DNA of 32,646 nucleotides from an uncultured Collinsella sp. (GCA_959019945.1 CAUEQD010000024.1:1-32646), one strand, 5' to 3'. Shown: positions 1-7,082, counted from the first letter of the stretch. The notes: a model not told the origin generated them from the letters alone. Numbers and translations are program-made.

Positions 1-24
1 GAGGACGGGGCCGAGGACGGTTAA
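1..24 (+). CDS. possible C-terminal end of an upstream gene (partial)
   Basis: Frame 1 is open from the window edge and stops with TAA at 22-24, giving an acidic tail EDGAEDG. An intrinsic-terminator-like hairpin follows 100 bp later, which fits the end of a gene, but seven residues cannot identify a family. The +2 frame is also open from the edge to 283 with no recognisable protein. Confidence 0.25.
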   Translation, partial: EDGAEDG

Positions 25-122
25 ATCAATTTGCGAAAGAATCTTGACGGTACCCGTTGAGACCGGAGCAAACGGCGGATGCCAGAAAAATGGCCTCACA
101 GAATCGCACCCATGGTTGATAA

Positions 123-160
123 AATTGACCGCCCTGGCGCAAATACCCGGGCGGTCAATT
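123..160. terminator. hairpin, probable terminator
   Basis: AATTGACCGCCC (123-134) and GGGCGGTCAATT (149-160) are a perfect 12-bp inverted repeat with a 14-nt loop. The AT-rich stem ends resemble a bidirectional intrinsic terminator closing the gene left of the window, although no long T run follows. Confidence 0.5.
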
Positions 161-476
161 CATCCCCTCGTTCGCGATCCTGTTGGGTTTTGGGGCTTTG
201 ACATGTTGTTGACGGATGGATCAGCCGTACAGCTTGATCTCCCGGGGTTCCATGTGGTCGTCCCCCCAATAAGACGTCCCTGATGTAGCTCTGCGGCAGG
301 ACCTCGACGGGCAGCGCTGGGTCGCCGACGTAGCCGGGCACTGGGAGTAGGCGTGGCCTTTGGATATAGCGTGGCCGCCTGCCGGCGGTCGGACTGCCAC
401 TTCAGCCAAAAGCTCAGGCGCGCGCATTAAAATAATGGATATATCGCTTGATGGGCTTTTGACCAAGCATGAACAT
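161..476. other. gene-poor stretch with a degenerate reading frame
   Basis: No intact gene is supported here. The minus strand at 221-345 reads as a frameshifted protein tail (listed separately). A short stem-loop CCGCC-TGCC-GGCGG lies at 375-388. The stretch looks like decayed accessory DNA. Confidence 0.4.
221..345 (-). pseudogene. frameshifted C-terminal remnant of an unidentified protein
   Basis: Read on the minus strand, one frame gives PGYVGDPALPVEVLPQSYIR followed by DVLLG, and an adjacent frame gives GDDHMEPREIKLYG and a stop at 221-223. The two join if one G is removed from the G6 run (plus-strand C6 at 262-267). The joined piece reads like real protein sequence rather than a random antisense frame, but I do not recognise the family. 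A further frame change may lie just upstream, where the other frame reads KGHAYSQCP. A decayed gene is inferred; a sequencing error in the homopolymer is the alternative. Confidence 0.3.
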
Positions 477-523
477 CGCAGGTAAACCCGTGTACCAATT
501 TTTGGTATACGGATTTACCTGCG
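477..523. repeat. 21-bp-arm inverted repeat upstream of the repeat-flanked cassette
   Basis: CGCAGGTAAA (477-486) pairs perfectly with TTTACCTGCG (514-523). The inner CCGTGTACCA (488-497) pairs with TGGTATACGG (503-512) with a single G-T wobble. One mismatch separates the two blocks and the loop is AATTT. It ends 2 bp before the left 177-bp repeat. It could be a terminator, an operator or the end of a small mobile element; nothing shows which. Confidence 0.6.
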
Positions 524-524
524 G

Positions 525-701
525 TTTGTTGAAAGCTCTGACATGCGCTGCCGACTTCATTAAAATCGATTGCCGATCAAGTCTTCCTATATATGCGAGC
601 CCTGAGAAACTGCGCTGTGAACCTGAGTCCGCTATCGATCGGCCCGGTGCACCGGGCCGCTGTCCTCGAGCCGGCATTAGCTTGCCGGTCTCAAAACGTA
701 T
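525..701. repeat. 177-bp direct repeat, left copy
   Basis: This segment recurs at 1422-1598 with no gaps and 5 mismatches, about 97 % identity, at a constant offset of 897 bp. It contains a perfect 20-bp palindrome CGGCCCGGTGCACCGGGCCG at 640-659. Near its right end lies a smaller hairpin, GCCGGCA-TTAGCT-TGCCGGT. No convincing protein is encoded. The pair brackets the SdpI-like gene, as if a cassette had been duplicated or inserted by recombination. Confidence 0.9.
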
Positions 702-725
702 ACTTGATTTAAGGCGGAGTGGAAT

Positions 726-1379
726 GTGGACGCGCAAGGAGATGCGGAATCGATGAGAGCCTCAAAAAAAATTACTGTAGTGTTATCATCTTTCATCCTC
801 TCTATTCTTCCATTTCTGATTCTATGGGCGGCTTGGTCAGTCCTCCCTGATACAATTCCCGCTCATTGGAGTGGGGGTGTGGTTGATCGATGGGGTAATA
901 AGCTTGAATTGCTGGTTGTTCCGCTGTTTTCTCTGATTGGTTCTATTGCAATTTCTGTGTACCTTATTGTTTCCACGCGGCGAAGAGAGTTCGCGGATTT
1001 CTCTGTTCGAATGCGACGGGACTTTGTTGCGTGCTATATTTCTAGTCTTCTTTTATCGACAACCTGCTCAGTGATAATTGACGTTTGGGTTCAGTTGATT
1101 CTTACGCAAAACACTGCGGTTGATGGGGGGCTTGGACTATCGATCCTGTATTCCCTTCCCGGGCTATATGTGATCTTGTGCGCTTTGCCGCCTTTTTATG
1201 CGAGCGGCGAGAGCAAAAAGGCAGAGCGCCTGATAACAGTTCTTATTGGCGGCGCGGAGATTGTTCTTTGTGGAATAGTGCTTGAAGGTCCGGCTGCCTC
1301 TTATGCGATGATTGGACTGATGATTCTGTTCTGTGCGTTTGAGATTGTGTCACAGGTAAGGGATAGCCGGTCCTTATGA
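726..1379 (+). CDS. SdpI/DUF1648-like multi-pass membrane protein
   Basis: The protein has 217 residues from GTG 726. An in-frame ATG at 753, with AAGGAG 11 nt upstream, is an equally good start (208 residues). It opens with a membrane segment followed by LPDTIPAHWSGGVVDRWGNK, the signature of DUF1648, found at the N-terminus of SdpI-type proteins. Four or more further hydrophobic segments follow. SdpI in Bacillus is the immunity protein and signal-transducing partner for the SdpC toxin, so a role in bacteriocin immunity or envelope stress is plausible but inferred. Its GC content (roughly 45-50 %) is far below that of the rest of the window, and 177-bp direct repeats flank it, pointing to horizontal acquisition. 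No toxin gene is seen beside it. Confidence 0.75.
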   Translation: MDAQGDAESMRASKKITVVLSSFILSILPFLILWAAWSVLPDTIPAHWSGGVVDRWGNKLELLVVPLFSLIGSIAISVYLIVSTRRREFADFSVRMRRDFVACYISSLLLSTTCSVIIDVWVQLILTQNTAVDGGLGLSILYSLPGLYVILCALPPFYASGESKKAERLITVLIGGAEIVLCGIVLEGPAASYAMIGLMILFCAFEIVSQVRDSRSL

Positions 1380-1421
1380 GTTGAATTACGCGCGTGCGGA
1401 TATAAAGGGTGGCATGTTAAA

Positions 1422-1598
1422 TTTGTTGAAAACTCTGACATGCGCTGCCGACTTCATTAAAATCGATTGCCAATCAAGTCTTCCTATATATGCGAGCCCT
1501 GAGAAGCTGCGCTGTGAACCTGAGACCGCTATCGATCGGCCCGGTGCACCGGGCCGCTGTCCTCGAGCCGGCATCAGCTTGCCGGTCTCAAAACGTAT
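1422..1598. repeat. 177-bp direct repeat, right copy
   Basis: This is the second copy of the 525-701 repeat, in the same orientation, starting 43 bp after the stop of the SdpI-like gene. The perfect palindrome is at 1537-1556. The five differences from the left copy are all substitutions, so the duplication is fairly recent or the copies are kept alike by recombination. Confidence 0.9.
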
Positions 1599-1894
1599 GC
1601 CGTCCGGTACGACCAACAGCCGAGTCTTGCGCCCAGTTCGAGCAGCGCCAGAACCCCGTGCCGGAACCCACGCAGCCGATGGCAGGGGAATTCAGCCGCG
1701 GCCATCGAGGAGCCGACCCAGGGACGGCGCCCCCAGTCCTCGAAAGATTTCCACCGCCCCCTACAGGCCTGGATTGATTTAACAGTTGATTTAATCCGGC
1801 TGAACAAGCCGAGCATGGGCCGGTTGACAAAATGTAAGGTAAAAAAGCAGATACGACCGTACGCCGGTGCGGGGTTCGGGTGATGTGATAGAAA
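1599..1894. other. non-coding stretch, no recognisable gene
   Basis: Several short frames are open on both strands but none has a recognisable domain or ribosome-binding site, and they run through the right repeat. A TTGACA hexamer at 1824-1829 could be a -35 box, but no good -10 lies 16-18 bp away. A 5-bp hairpin CGGCT-GAACA-AGCCG is also present. Probably remnant sequence. Confidence 0.4.
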
Positions 1895-1910
1895 GTAATA
1901 CACGTATTAC
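1895..1910 (+). promoter_or_regulatory. probable antitoxin operator
   Basis: GTAATAC and GTATTAC form a perfect 7-bp inverted repeat with a 2-bp centre, 20 bp before the antitoxin start. TAATAC inside it can serve as a -10 hexamer. Ribbon-helix-helix antitoxins normally repress their own promoters through such palindromes, so this is likely the autoregulatory site. Confidence 0.55.
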
Positions 1911-1930
1911 ATCTAACCGGGAGGTGCATC

Positions 1931-2125
1931 ATGGCAACCGCCACCGCAGCCCTGAGAACCCCCGAGGACCTCGCGAACAGGTACGACCGCCTGGCGAAGT
2001 CGACGGGCCGCACGAAAACCTTCTACATGACGGAGGCGCTTGCCGCAGAGATAGGCAGGCTCGAATACAAGTACGGCCTCATGAATTATCCGGGAAGCGT
2101 TTGGTTGCGAGGTATGCCAGTGTGA
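1931..2125 (+). CDS. truncated ribbon-helix-helix (RelB/DUF6290-like) antitoxin, toxin missing
   Basis: The product is 64 residues from an ATG preceded by GGGAGGTG. Residues 1-50 (PEDLANRYDRLAKSTGRTKT and the following FYMTEALAAEIGRLEYKYGL) match the DNA-binding and dimerisation half of DUF6290-type RHH antitoxins. Family members are normally about 75-85 residues and continue into an acidic toxin-binding tail. Here the match stops at YGL and is followed by MNYPGSVWLRGMPV, unlike the family. The expected RelE/ParE-type toxin gene is absent; the next gene is the convergent histidine kinase. It probably survives as a solitary repressor or a decaying remnant, cut at the edge of the GC-rich island. 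Confidence 0.7.
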   Translation: MATATAALRTPEDLANRYDRLAKSTGRTKTFYMTEALAAEIGRLEYKYGLMNYPGSVWLRGMPV

Positions 2126-2145
2126 GGGCCTGATTCGTCAGGCCC
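2126..2145. terminator. stem-loop over the kinase stop codon
   Basis: GGGCCTGA-TTCG-TCAGGCCC is a perfect 8-bp stem with a TTCG tetraloop. It lies between the two convergent genes and includes the kinase stop codon. There is no T run on either side, so it is a weak terminator candidate or an mRNA 3'-end stabiliser. Confidence 0.4.
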
Positions 2146-3550
2146 CGCACAGGGGGACCGCGATGGTGGCCACCGCGCCGCCCGAGGGACTGTTGGCGAG
2201 CGAGACGGAGCCCCCGTGGGCGCTCGCAGCCTCGGAGGCGGCGTGGAGGCCAAGCCCGTAGTGGCGGCCCCCGTCGCGCAAGGAGCGGGAGGAGTCGTCT
2301 GTGAAGAGGCGCTCACAGCCGCGTTCGAGGGCAGCGGGAGAGAAGCCCGGTCCGTCGTCGGCCACCTCGATGACGAGGTGGCCGCCCGCGACGTCGCAGG
2401 AGACAGCCACGCGCGAGCGCGCGTGCTCGGCGGCGTTGACCACAAGGTTCGCGGCGGCTCGCGCCAGGGCGGTTCGGTCGAGTGGGGCCTCGGGCGCGCC
2501 CGCGACAGCGGGGCCCGTGGCCGCGTCGAGCGTCACGGCTCGCGCCCGGGCGATCTGGGCGGCCTCGGCGAGGACCTGTTCGCAGAGCTCGGCCGGCCGC
2601 ATGGGGGCCCTCTCCGCCCCGCCGGACCCGCGCGAGGCCTCGATGAGGAGGCACACGTAGCCGTCGAGCCTTTCGACACCGCCGGCTATGTCGCGCGCGG
2701 CGGCCGCGAGGTCGGCGTCTTTCTCGTCTTCCAGCTCCTCCGCCACGAAGTCGGCGTTGGCGCGCAGCACGGTAAGCGGCGTCTTGAGGTCGTGGGCGAG
2801 CGACGCCATCTGCTCGCGCTGCCCCCGCTCCGCGGCCCAGCGGGCCTCGAGCGACTCGGCGAGGGAGGCCCGCATGGCGTCCATCGCGGCGAGGACGTCG
2901 TTCACCTCGCGCACGTTGGTGCTGCCGACCGCGAAGTCGAGCTCCCCCGCGCCGACGCGCCCCGCCGCCTCCGCGAGCGGCGCCATCTTGCGCGAGATCA
3001 CGCGGCTCGCGCGGCGCGCCACGAGTGCGAGCGCGAGCGCACTTCCCGCCGTGGCGCCGACGAGCATGAGGTTCTGCGGGTTGGGAAGCAGGCCGGCGAG
3101 GTCACGCGAGACCCACTGCGGCAGATACTCGCTGACGAGTGCGCAGGCCCCGCCGCCCTTGAGCGGGAACGCGGCGTAGGTGAGGCCCGAACCCCCGCCC
3201 TCAATCTCCACCGTGCCCGGATCCGCGGCGAGTGCCGTACGAGCCATTTCCGTCGCGTCCTCGAGCCGCGTGCCCTCGAGTCGCGTGCCCTCGAGGTCTG
3301 TCATCAGCACGTTTCCGTCCTTGTTCAGGATGAGGTAACGGTACGCCGTCGGCACGTCCTGCTGCCCGCAGACGCCGTCGCGTGCCAGGCCCTCCGCGAC
3401 CTCGCGCGCATTGGCCGGCCCCCAGCTTGCCTCGTAGACGAAGCCCGCGCTGATCGCCACGGAGAGCACCATGAACGAGGCGAGCCACGCCGTGGCGACC
3501 GCCGCGAACGCGTAGGCGAAGTAGCGCGCGATGACGAAGGAGAGCGGCAT
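2138..3550 (-). CDS. sensor histidine kinase of the lantibiotic-resistance operon
   Basis: From ATG 3550 (GAGGT 9 nt upstream) the protein has 470 residues; an in-frame GTG at 3589 would overlap the regulator gene and add 13. It has a membrane segment at about 8-36, an extracytoplasmic domain at about 37-159, a second membrane segment at 160-178 and a HAMP linker at about 180-235. The H-box is SLAHDLKTPL with the phosphorylated His at 253. The ATPase domain has N-box NLVVNAAEHA near 372, DDGPGF near 399-403 and GLGL near 432. The long outer loop suits direct sensing of a peptide or envelope damage. Residues 86-96 contain a short tandem repeat, LEGTRLEGTR. It is the last gene of the six-gene operon and should phosphorylate the adjacent regulator. 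Confidence 0.88.
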   Translation of the reverse strand: MPLSFVIARYFAYAFAAVATAWLASFMVLSVAISAGFVYEASWGPANAREVAEGLARDGVCGQQDVPTAYRYLILNKDGNVLMTDLEGTRLEGTRLEDATEMARTALAADPGTVEIEGGGSGLTYAAFPLKGGGACALVSEYLPQWVSRDLAGLLPNPQNLMLVGATAGSALALALVARRASRVISRKMAPLAEAAGRVGAGELDFAVGSTNVREVNDVLAAMDAMRASLAESLEARWAAERGQREQMASLAHDLKTPLTVLRANADFVAEELEDEKDADLAAAARDIAGGVERLDGYVCLLIEASRGSGGAERAPMRPAELCEQVLAEAAQIARARAVTLDAATGPAVAGAPEAPLDRTALARAAANLVVNAAEHARSRVAVSCDVAGGHLVIEVADDGPGFSPAALERGCERLFTDDSSRSLRDGGRHYGLGLHAASEAASAHGGSVSLANSPSGGAVATIAVPLCGA

Positions 3551-3576
3551 GCCCCCGCGACCTCGCGCCCCAGTCC

Positions 3577-4239
3577 TCAGAGCTGCCACTTGTACCCCAT
3601 CCCCCAGACGGTCGCGATCGGATCGGCGCCGGCCTCGGAGAGTTTCCTCCGGGCGCGACTGACCTGCATGGATATGGCCGCGTCGTCGGCGTCGCTCTCC
3701 CAGCCGAGCACCGCCTCGCGTATCTGCGCGCGGCTCATGACCTGCCCGGGGTGGCGCGCGAGGTACTCGCAGATGGCGTACTCGGTGGGCGTGAGCGGCA
3801 CGGTCTCACCGCCCACGGCGAGGTCGCGCGCCCCGAGGTCGATCCGCACCTCCCCGAAGGAGAGGGCGTGCGAGCGCGGCCGGCGCTCACGGCGTAGATG
3901 GGCCGCGACCTTGGCGCGCAGTTCCGCGGCCCCGAAGGGCTTGCGGACGTAGTCGTCGGCGCCCAGGCCGTAGGCGGCCACGGCATCCTCCTCGGCCACG
4001 CGCGCGGTCAGGAAGACGATGGGCCCGTCGAAGTCCGGGCGGATCTGCCGCACGAGCTCGAAGCCGTCAAGCCCCGGCATCATGACGTCGCAGAGCACGA
4101 GGTCGAAGCGCGAGAGGTCCATCCCCGGGACCGCCGTCGGGTCCGCTGCCCTGACGACCTCATGGCCGTCGCGGCCGAGGACGCGCGCAAGCGCGTCGAG
4201 GATCGCCCGTTCATCATCCACTGCCAGTATCCTCGCCAT
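3577..4239 (-). CDS. OmpR/PhoB-family response regulator
   Basis: The protein has 220 residues, usual for the family, and the start is supported by AGGAGGT 5 nt before ATG. The receiver domain has acidic residues D8 and D9, phospho-acceptor D51 (CDVMMPG), T78 and K100 (KPF). The C-terminal winged helix (about 125-218) has the PLTPTEYAICEYLARHPGQV and SRARRKL motifs. It is expected to be phosphorylated by the downstream kinase and to activate the operon it belongs to. Two TAACG repeats spaced 11 bp apart (7083-7098) upstream of the first operon gene are a candidate binding site. Confidence 0.9.
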   Translation of the reverse strand: MARILAVDDERAILDALARVLGRDGHEVVRAADPTAVPGMDLSRFDLVLCDVMMPGLDGFELVRQIRPDFDGPIVFLTARVAEEDAVAAYGLGADDYVRKPFGAAELRAKVAAHLRRERRPRSHALSFGEVRIDLGARDLAVGGETVPLTPTEYAICEYLARHPGQVMSRAQIREAVLGWESDADDAAISMQVSRARRKLSEAGADPIATVWGMGYKWQL

Positions 4240-4284
4240 GTTCGACCTCCTGAAACTCCCGTCGGCATTGTACTAGCGCCGCGC

Positions 4285-4686
4285 TCAGCGGTCCAGAGCC
4301 CCGCGCGCAGCCGCAGGCGCCTCGGCCGCATCGCACGCGCGGTAGCGCACGCCCGAGCCGCCGCGCGCCTCGATCTCGAGCCAGCCCTCGCCGTCCGACT
4401 CCCGTCCGAAGAAGATGAGCTGGAGCTCTCGGACATTGCCCCTGTCGTCCGCCGCGTCCACCAGGTAGACGTAGTTCGCCCCCGCCCCGGTGGCGTCGGC
4501 GTAGGAGCTCGCATGGCTGCCGGGCTCGGGCGCGGGCGCCCACACGGCGATCTCAGGGTTGGGCAGCACGCGGTCGGCGATCGAGCGCAGCGCCGACCCC
4601 CAGCCGGCGTCGAGCAGGGCATTCCCGCCCAGGACGAGCGCTGCGGAGAGGAGGGCGAGCACGGCGGCGAGCGGCCTCCTACGCAT
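4285..4686 (-). CDS. YxeA-like (DUF1093) secreted or membrane-anchored protein
   Basis: The 133-residue protein starts with an N-terminal signal or anchor (MRRRPLAAVLALLSAALVLG). The outer domain contains YVYLVDAADDRGNVRELQLI, then LEIEARGGSGVRYRACDAAE, in the pattern of YxeA/DUF1093: a small beta-domain with a Gly-Val-x-x-Tyr element and a final AP-AA segment. Family members occur next to lantibiotic and bacitracin ABC exporters; their function is unsettled. The gene overlaps the 3' end of the preceding permease gene by 8 nt, so it is co-translated with the transporter. A helper at the outer face of the exporter or kinase is inferred. Confidence 0.7.
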   Translation of the reverse strand: MRRRPLAAVLALLSAALVLGGNALLDAGWGSALRSIADRVLPNPEIAVWAPAPEPGSHASSYADATGAGANYVYLVDAADDRGNVRELQLIFFGRESDGEGWLEIEARGGSGVRYRACDAAEAPAAARGALDR

Positions 4687-5494
4687 CTGCCCTCCCGTCC
4701 TCGAAGCGGCAGAACCAGGCGAGAAGGACGGCGTCGGCTGCCAGGGTGAGCACGAGGCTGGCGAGCGCTGTCGTGAGGAGAGGGCCCGCCGTGCGTGCGG
4801 CGTCGATGAAGGCCTCCACCCCGAGCGACCCCAGTCGCGCGGGCCAGGTGAGCGGCACCCAGCTCAGGGGCGTCGCCAGGGCACCGGTGAGCTCGCCGGT
4901 CATGAGGCCGTGCGCAAGTCCGCCCACCGAGAAGAACGCGAGGAGCACCCCCGCCGCGCCGGCGCCGATGGCGACGTTGCGGCCGAGGCGCAGGGCCACG
5001 CCGAGCCCCAGCGCGTAGAGGGGCAGGCTGCCCAGCACGATGCCCGCCCAGGCGACCGCAAGCGGAGCGGGCCCGAGCGGCAGGCGCCCGGAGACGGCGA
5101 GCACGGCCCCGAACACGCCGAGCGCCACGGCCAGCGCGGCGGCACCGAGCGCCGCAAGGGCGAGCAGCTTCGCCGCGACGGCGCGCCCGCGCGAGGGGAC
5201 CGCCGTGAGGTTGGCGAGGCGCCCGGCAGCGCGCTCCTCGTCCACGGCGAGCCCGCAGACGATGGCGGACATGAGCGGCATGAGGGCGCCGAGGAACTGG
5301 GCGTAGGCGTCCGCGCCCAGCGCCGGGTCCCATCGGGCTACGGAGAAGTACTCGCCGCAGGCAAGACCGGCTGCCAGGCCGCAGACGAGGTGCACCGCCG
5401 CGAGCGGGGAGCGCGCCAGGCGCAGGGCCTCGGAGAGCAGGGCCCGCGAGAGAGTCATGCGCGGCGTCGCGTCGGAGAGTCGTGTCACGGCCAT
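4679..5494 (-). CDS. lantibiotic-immunity ABC transporter permease (LanG/MutG type)
   Basis: The protein has 271 residues from ATG 5494, whose A is shared with the stop of the upstream permease gene (TGATG), so translation is coupled; AGGAG lies just upstream. An alternative ATG at 5458 would drop 12 residues. It shows about six hydrophobic segments and the ABC-2 architecture of LanG permeases, with the SEALRLARSPLAAVHLVCG start typical of an N-terminal amphipathic helix plus first membrane helix. With the sister permease and the ATPase it should expel lantibiotics or related peptides from the membrane. Assignment to the G rather than E position rests on gene order. Confidence 0.8.
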   Translation of the reverse strand: MAVTRLSDATPRMTLSRALLSEALRLARSPLAAVHLVCGLAAGLACGEYFSVARWDPALGADAYAQFLGALMPLMSAIVCGLAVDEERAAGRLANLTAVPSRGRAVAAKLLALAALGAAALAVALGVFGAVLAVSGRLPLGPAPLAVAWAGIVLGSLPLYALGLGVALRLGRNVAIGAGAAGVLLAFFSVGGLAHGLMTGELTGALATPLSWVPLTWPARLGSLGVEAFIDAARTAGPLLTTALASLVLTLAADAVLLAWFCRFEDGRADA

Positions 5495-6264
5495 CACCTC
5501 TCCTCGGAGCGCGCGAACCAGGCCGCGCCCGCCGCCGTGAGCGCGGCGAACGCGAGCGCGCAGACCGCAAGGCCCGCCAGCGTGAGCATGCCGTCCGCCG
5601 CGAGCGCCCCGCCGAGCGCCATGTCCGCCGCGAGTGGCTCGCCGCTCGGCAGCACGGGGATGAAGCTCGTGGGGATGACCATGCTCGCCGACGGCGGAAA
5701 GAGCTGCGGCAGCGGCACCAGCGACCAGGCGAACCCGCCCACGAGCTGCACGGCGAGCGGGCAGAAGATGCCCGCGAGCATGCCGAGCCGCGCCGTGAGG
5801 AAGAGCCCTGCGGGGATCATCCACGCCGCGGTCACCGTGTTGGCGAGCGCGCAGAGGAGCATCGTGAGCGTGCCCGCGGCCGTGAGGCCCTGCGAGGAGA
5901 ACGCCGATCCCGCGAGGTAGATGCCGAAGACCACGAGGTTCGAGAGCGCGCAGAGCGCGAGGCACCAGAGCGCCTTGGCCCACCAGGCGCGCCCGAGCGG
6001 GAAGCCCAGGCCCAGAAGCCCCCGCATCCGCGTGCGAGCGTCCGCCCGCGCGACGCACGCCACCACGAGCGAGAGACACACGGGCAGGAAGAGCGCGTAC
6101 CAGTAGTTCCACGCGCTGAAGATCTGCACGCCCCGGTAGGGCATCGCGCCGAGCAGCGGCATCGGCAGCGCCATGAGCACGGCCAGGCGAACCGGTGCCG
6201 CGTGGCGCGACTTCAGGGCCTCGGCGCGCAGGGCCGCGAGCAGGCCGCCTTTCACGCCCGTCAT
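5494..6264 (-). CDS. lantibiotic-immunity ABC transporter permease (LanE/MutE type)
   Basis: The 256-residue ABC-2 type membrane protein has six hydrophobic stretches. It begins LLAALRAEALKSRHAAPVRL, the usual cytoplasmic lead-in of LanE/MutE/EpiE permeases (roughly EhlKlKrt in better-known members). The FSAWNYWYALFLPVCLSLVV segment also fits this family, which often has a W-x-W/Y pair between helices 1 and 2. It overlaps the ATPase gene by 4 nt and the next permease by 1 nt. Together the three genes form the immunity/resistance exporter. Confidence 0.82.
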   Translation of the reverse strand: MTGVKGGLLAALRAEALKSRHAAPVRLAVLMALPMPLLGAMPYRGVQIFSAWNYWYALFLPVCLSLVVACVARADARTRMRGLLGLGFPLGRAWWAKALWCLALCALSNLVVFGIYLAGSAFSSQGLTAAGTLTMLLCALANTVTAAWMIPAGLFLTARLGMLAGIFCPLAVQLVGGFAWSLVPLPQLFPPSASMVIPTSFIPVLPSGEPLAADMALGGALAADGMLTLAGLAVCALAFAALTAAGAAWFARSEER

Positions 6265-6989
6265 GCCGCCACCTCCCCGCGCGCTCGTCGCCCTTCCCGG
6301 CAGAAGCTCATGAAGAGTTCCTCGAGGTCCTGCCCGGGCCGAAGCGCATCCTCGTAGGCGAGGCGCCCCCCGCAGATGATGCCGATGGTGTCCGCCATCT
6401 GCTGCATCTCGGAGAGGATGTGGCTCGAGACGATCACCGTCGTACCCGCCGCCGCGAAGCCGCGGATCTGGTCGCGCAGTTCCTCGATGCCGATGGGGTC
6501 GAGGCCGTTGGTGGGCTCGTCGAGCACGAGCAGGCGTGGCCGGGCGATCAGCGCCAGCGCGAGCCCCAGGCGCTGCCGCATGCCCATCGAGAAGCGCCCG
6601 GCGCGCTTCTTCCCGGTGTCCGCGAGGTCCACGGCGGCGAGCACCTCATCTATGCGGCTCTCGGGAAGGCCCAGCAGCGTGGTGCGCACGCGCAGGTTCT
6701 CGCGCGCGGTGAGGTTGGGGTAGAGCGGAGCCTCCTCGATGAGGCTGCCGATTGCGTAGAGGTCCTCGCGGCGCCAGGCGTGCCCGGCAAAGAGAATCTC
6801 CCCGGCCGTCGGCCGCAGCATCCCGCAGATCATCTTGAGCGTTGTCGACTTGCCGGCGCCGTTGGGACCGAGCAGCCCGTACACCTCGCCCTCGCGGATA
6901 TGAAGGCTCACATCGGCCACGGCGTCCTGCGCCTGGTCGCCGCGGCCGAAGCGCTTGGTGAGCCCACGCGTCTCGAGCATGTAACCCAT
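6261..6989 (-). CDS. lantibiotic-immunity ABC transporter ATPase (LanF/MutF type)
   Basis: The protein has 242 residues; GAAAGGA lies 7 nt before the ATG. Walker A GPNGAGKST is at 41-49, the signature FSMGMRQR at 133-140, Walker B LLVLDEP at 153-159 and the switch His at 190. In place of the usual Q-loop glutamine it reads SLIEEAPLYPNLTARENL (82-99). This E-loop is a known hallmark of LanF ATPases, which separates it from general drug or bacitracin exporters. First gene of the operon, so its upstream region should carry the regulated promoter. The full operon resembles CprABC-CprKR of Clostridioides difficile and other orphan LanFEG modules. Confidence 0.9.
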   Translation of the reverse strand: MGYMLETRGLTKRFGRGDQAQDAVADVSLHIREGEVYGLLGPNGAGKSTTLKMICGMLRPTAGEILFAGHAWRREDLYAIGSLIEEAPLYPNLTARENLRVRTTLLGLPESRIDEVLAAVDLADTGKKRAGRFSMGMRQRLGLALALIARPRLLVLDEPTNGLDPIGIEELRDQIRGFAAAGTTVIVSSHILSEMQQMADTIGIICGGRLAYEDALRPGQDLEELFMSFCREGRRARGEVAA

Positions 6990-7082
6990 GGGTTTATCCT
7001 TTCTCTTCCGGGAGCGCGGGCCGAGTCACCGTGCCCGCGCGCCTTACCTTTCGGGTTCACCATCCATGGTGGGGCGCGTTTC

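Noticed and set aside
525..701. 177-bp repeats as insertion-sequence ends
   Set aside because: The copies are direct, have no transposase between them and no obvious target-site duplication; a recombination cassette or structured repeat is a better description.
469..756. 95-codon frame through the left 177-bp repeat
   Set aside because: It crosses the hairpin and the repeat, lacks a good ribosome-binding site, and a similar frame in the right repeat diverges outside the repeat. No protein family is visible.
1599..1903. Trp/Arg-rich minus-strand frame, considered as a transposase remnant
   Set aside because: I could find no transposase motif, terminal repeats or target duplications, so it is left as unassigned sequence.
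2216..3952. Very long open frame (578 codons) on the plus strand
   Set aside because: It is antisense to the kinase and regulator genes in very GC-rich DNA, is dominated by Arg, Gly, Glu and His, and has no domain. Such frames arise because stop codons are rare at this GC content.
4080..5570. 496-codon minus-strand frame through the permease and YxeA genes
   Set aside because: It is Arg/Pro/Ala-rich and out of frame with the recognisable permease and YxeA proteins.
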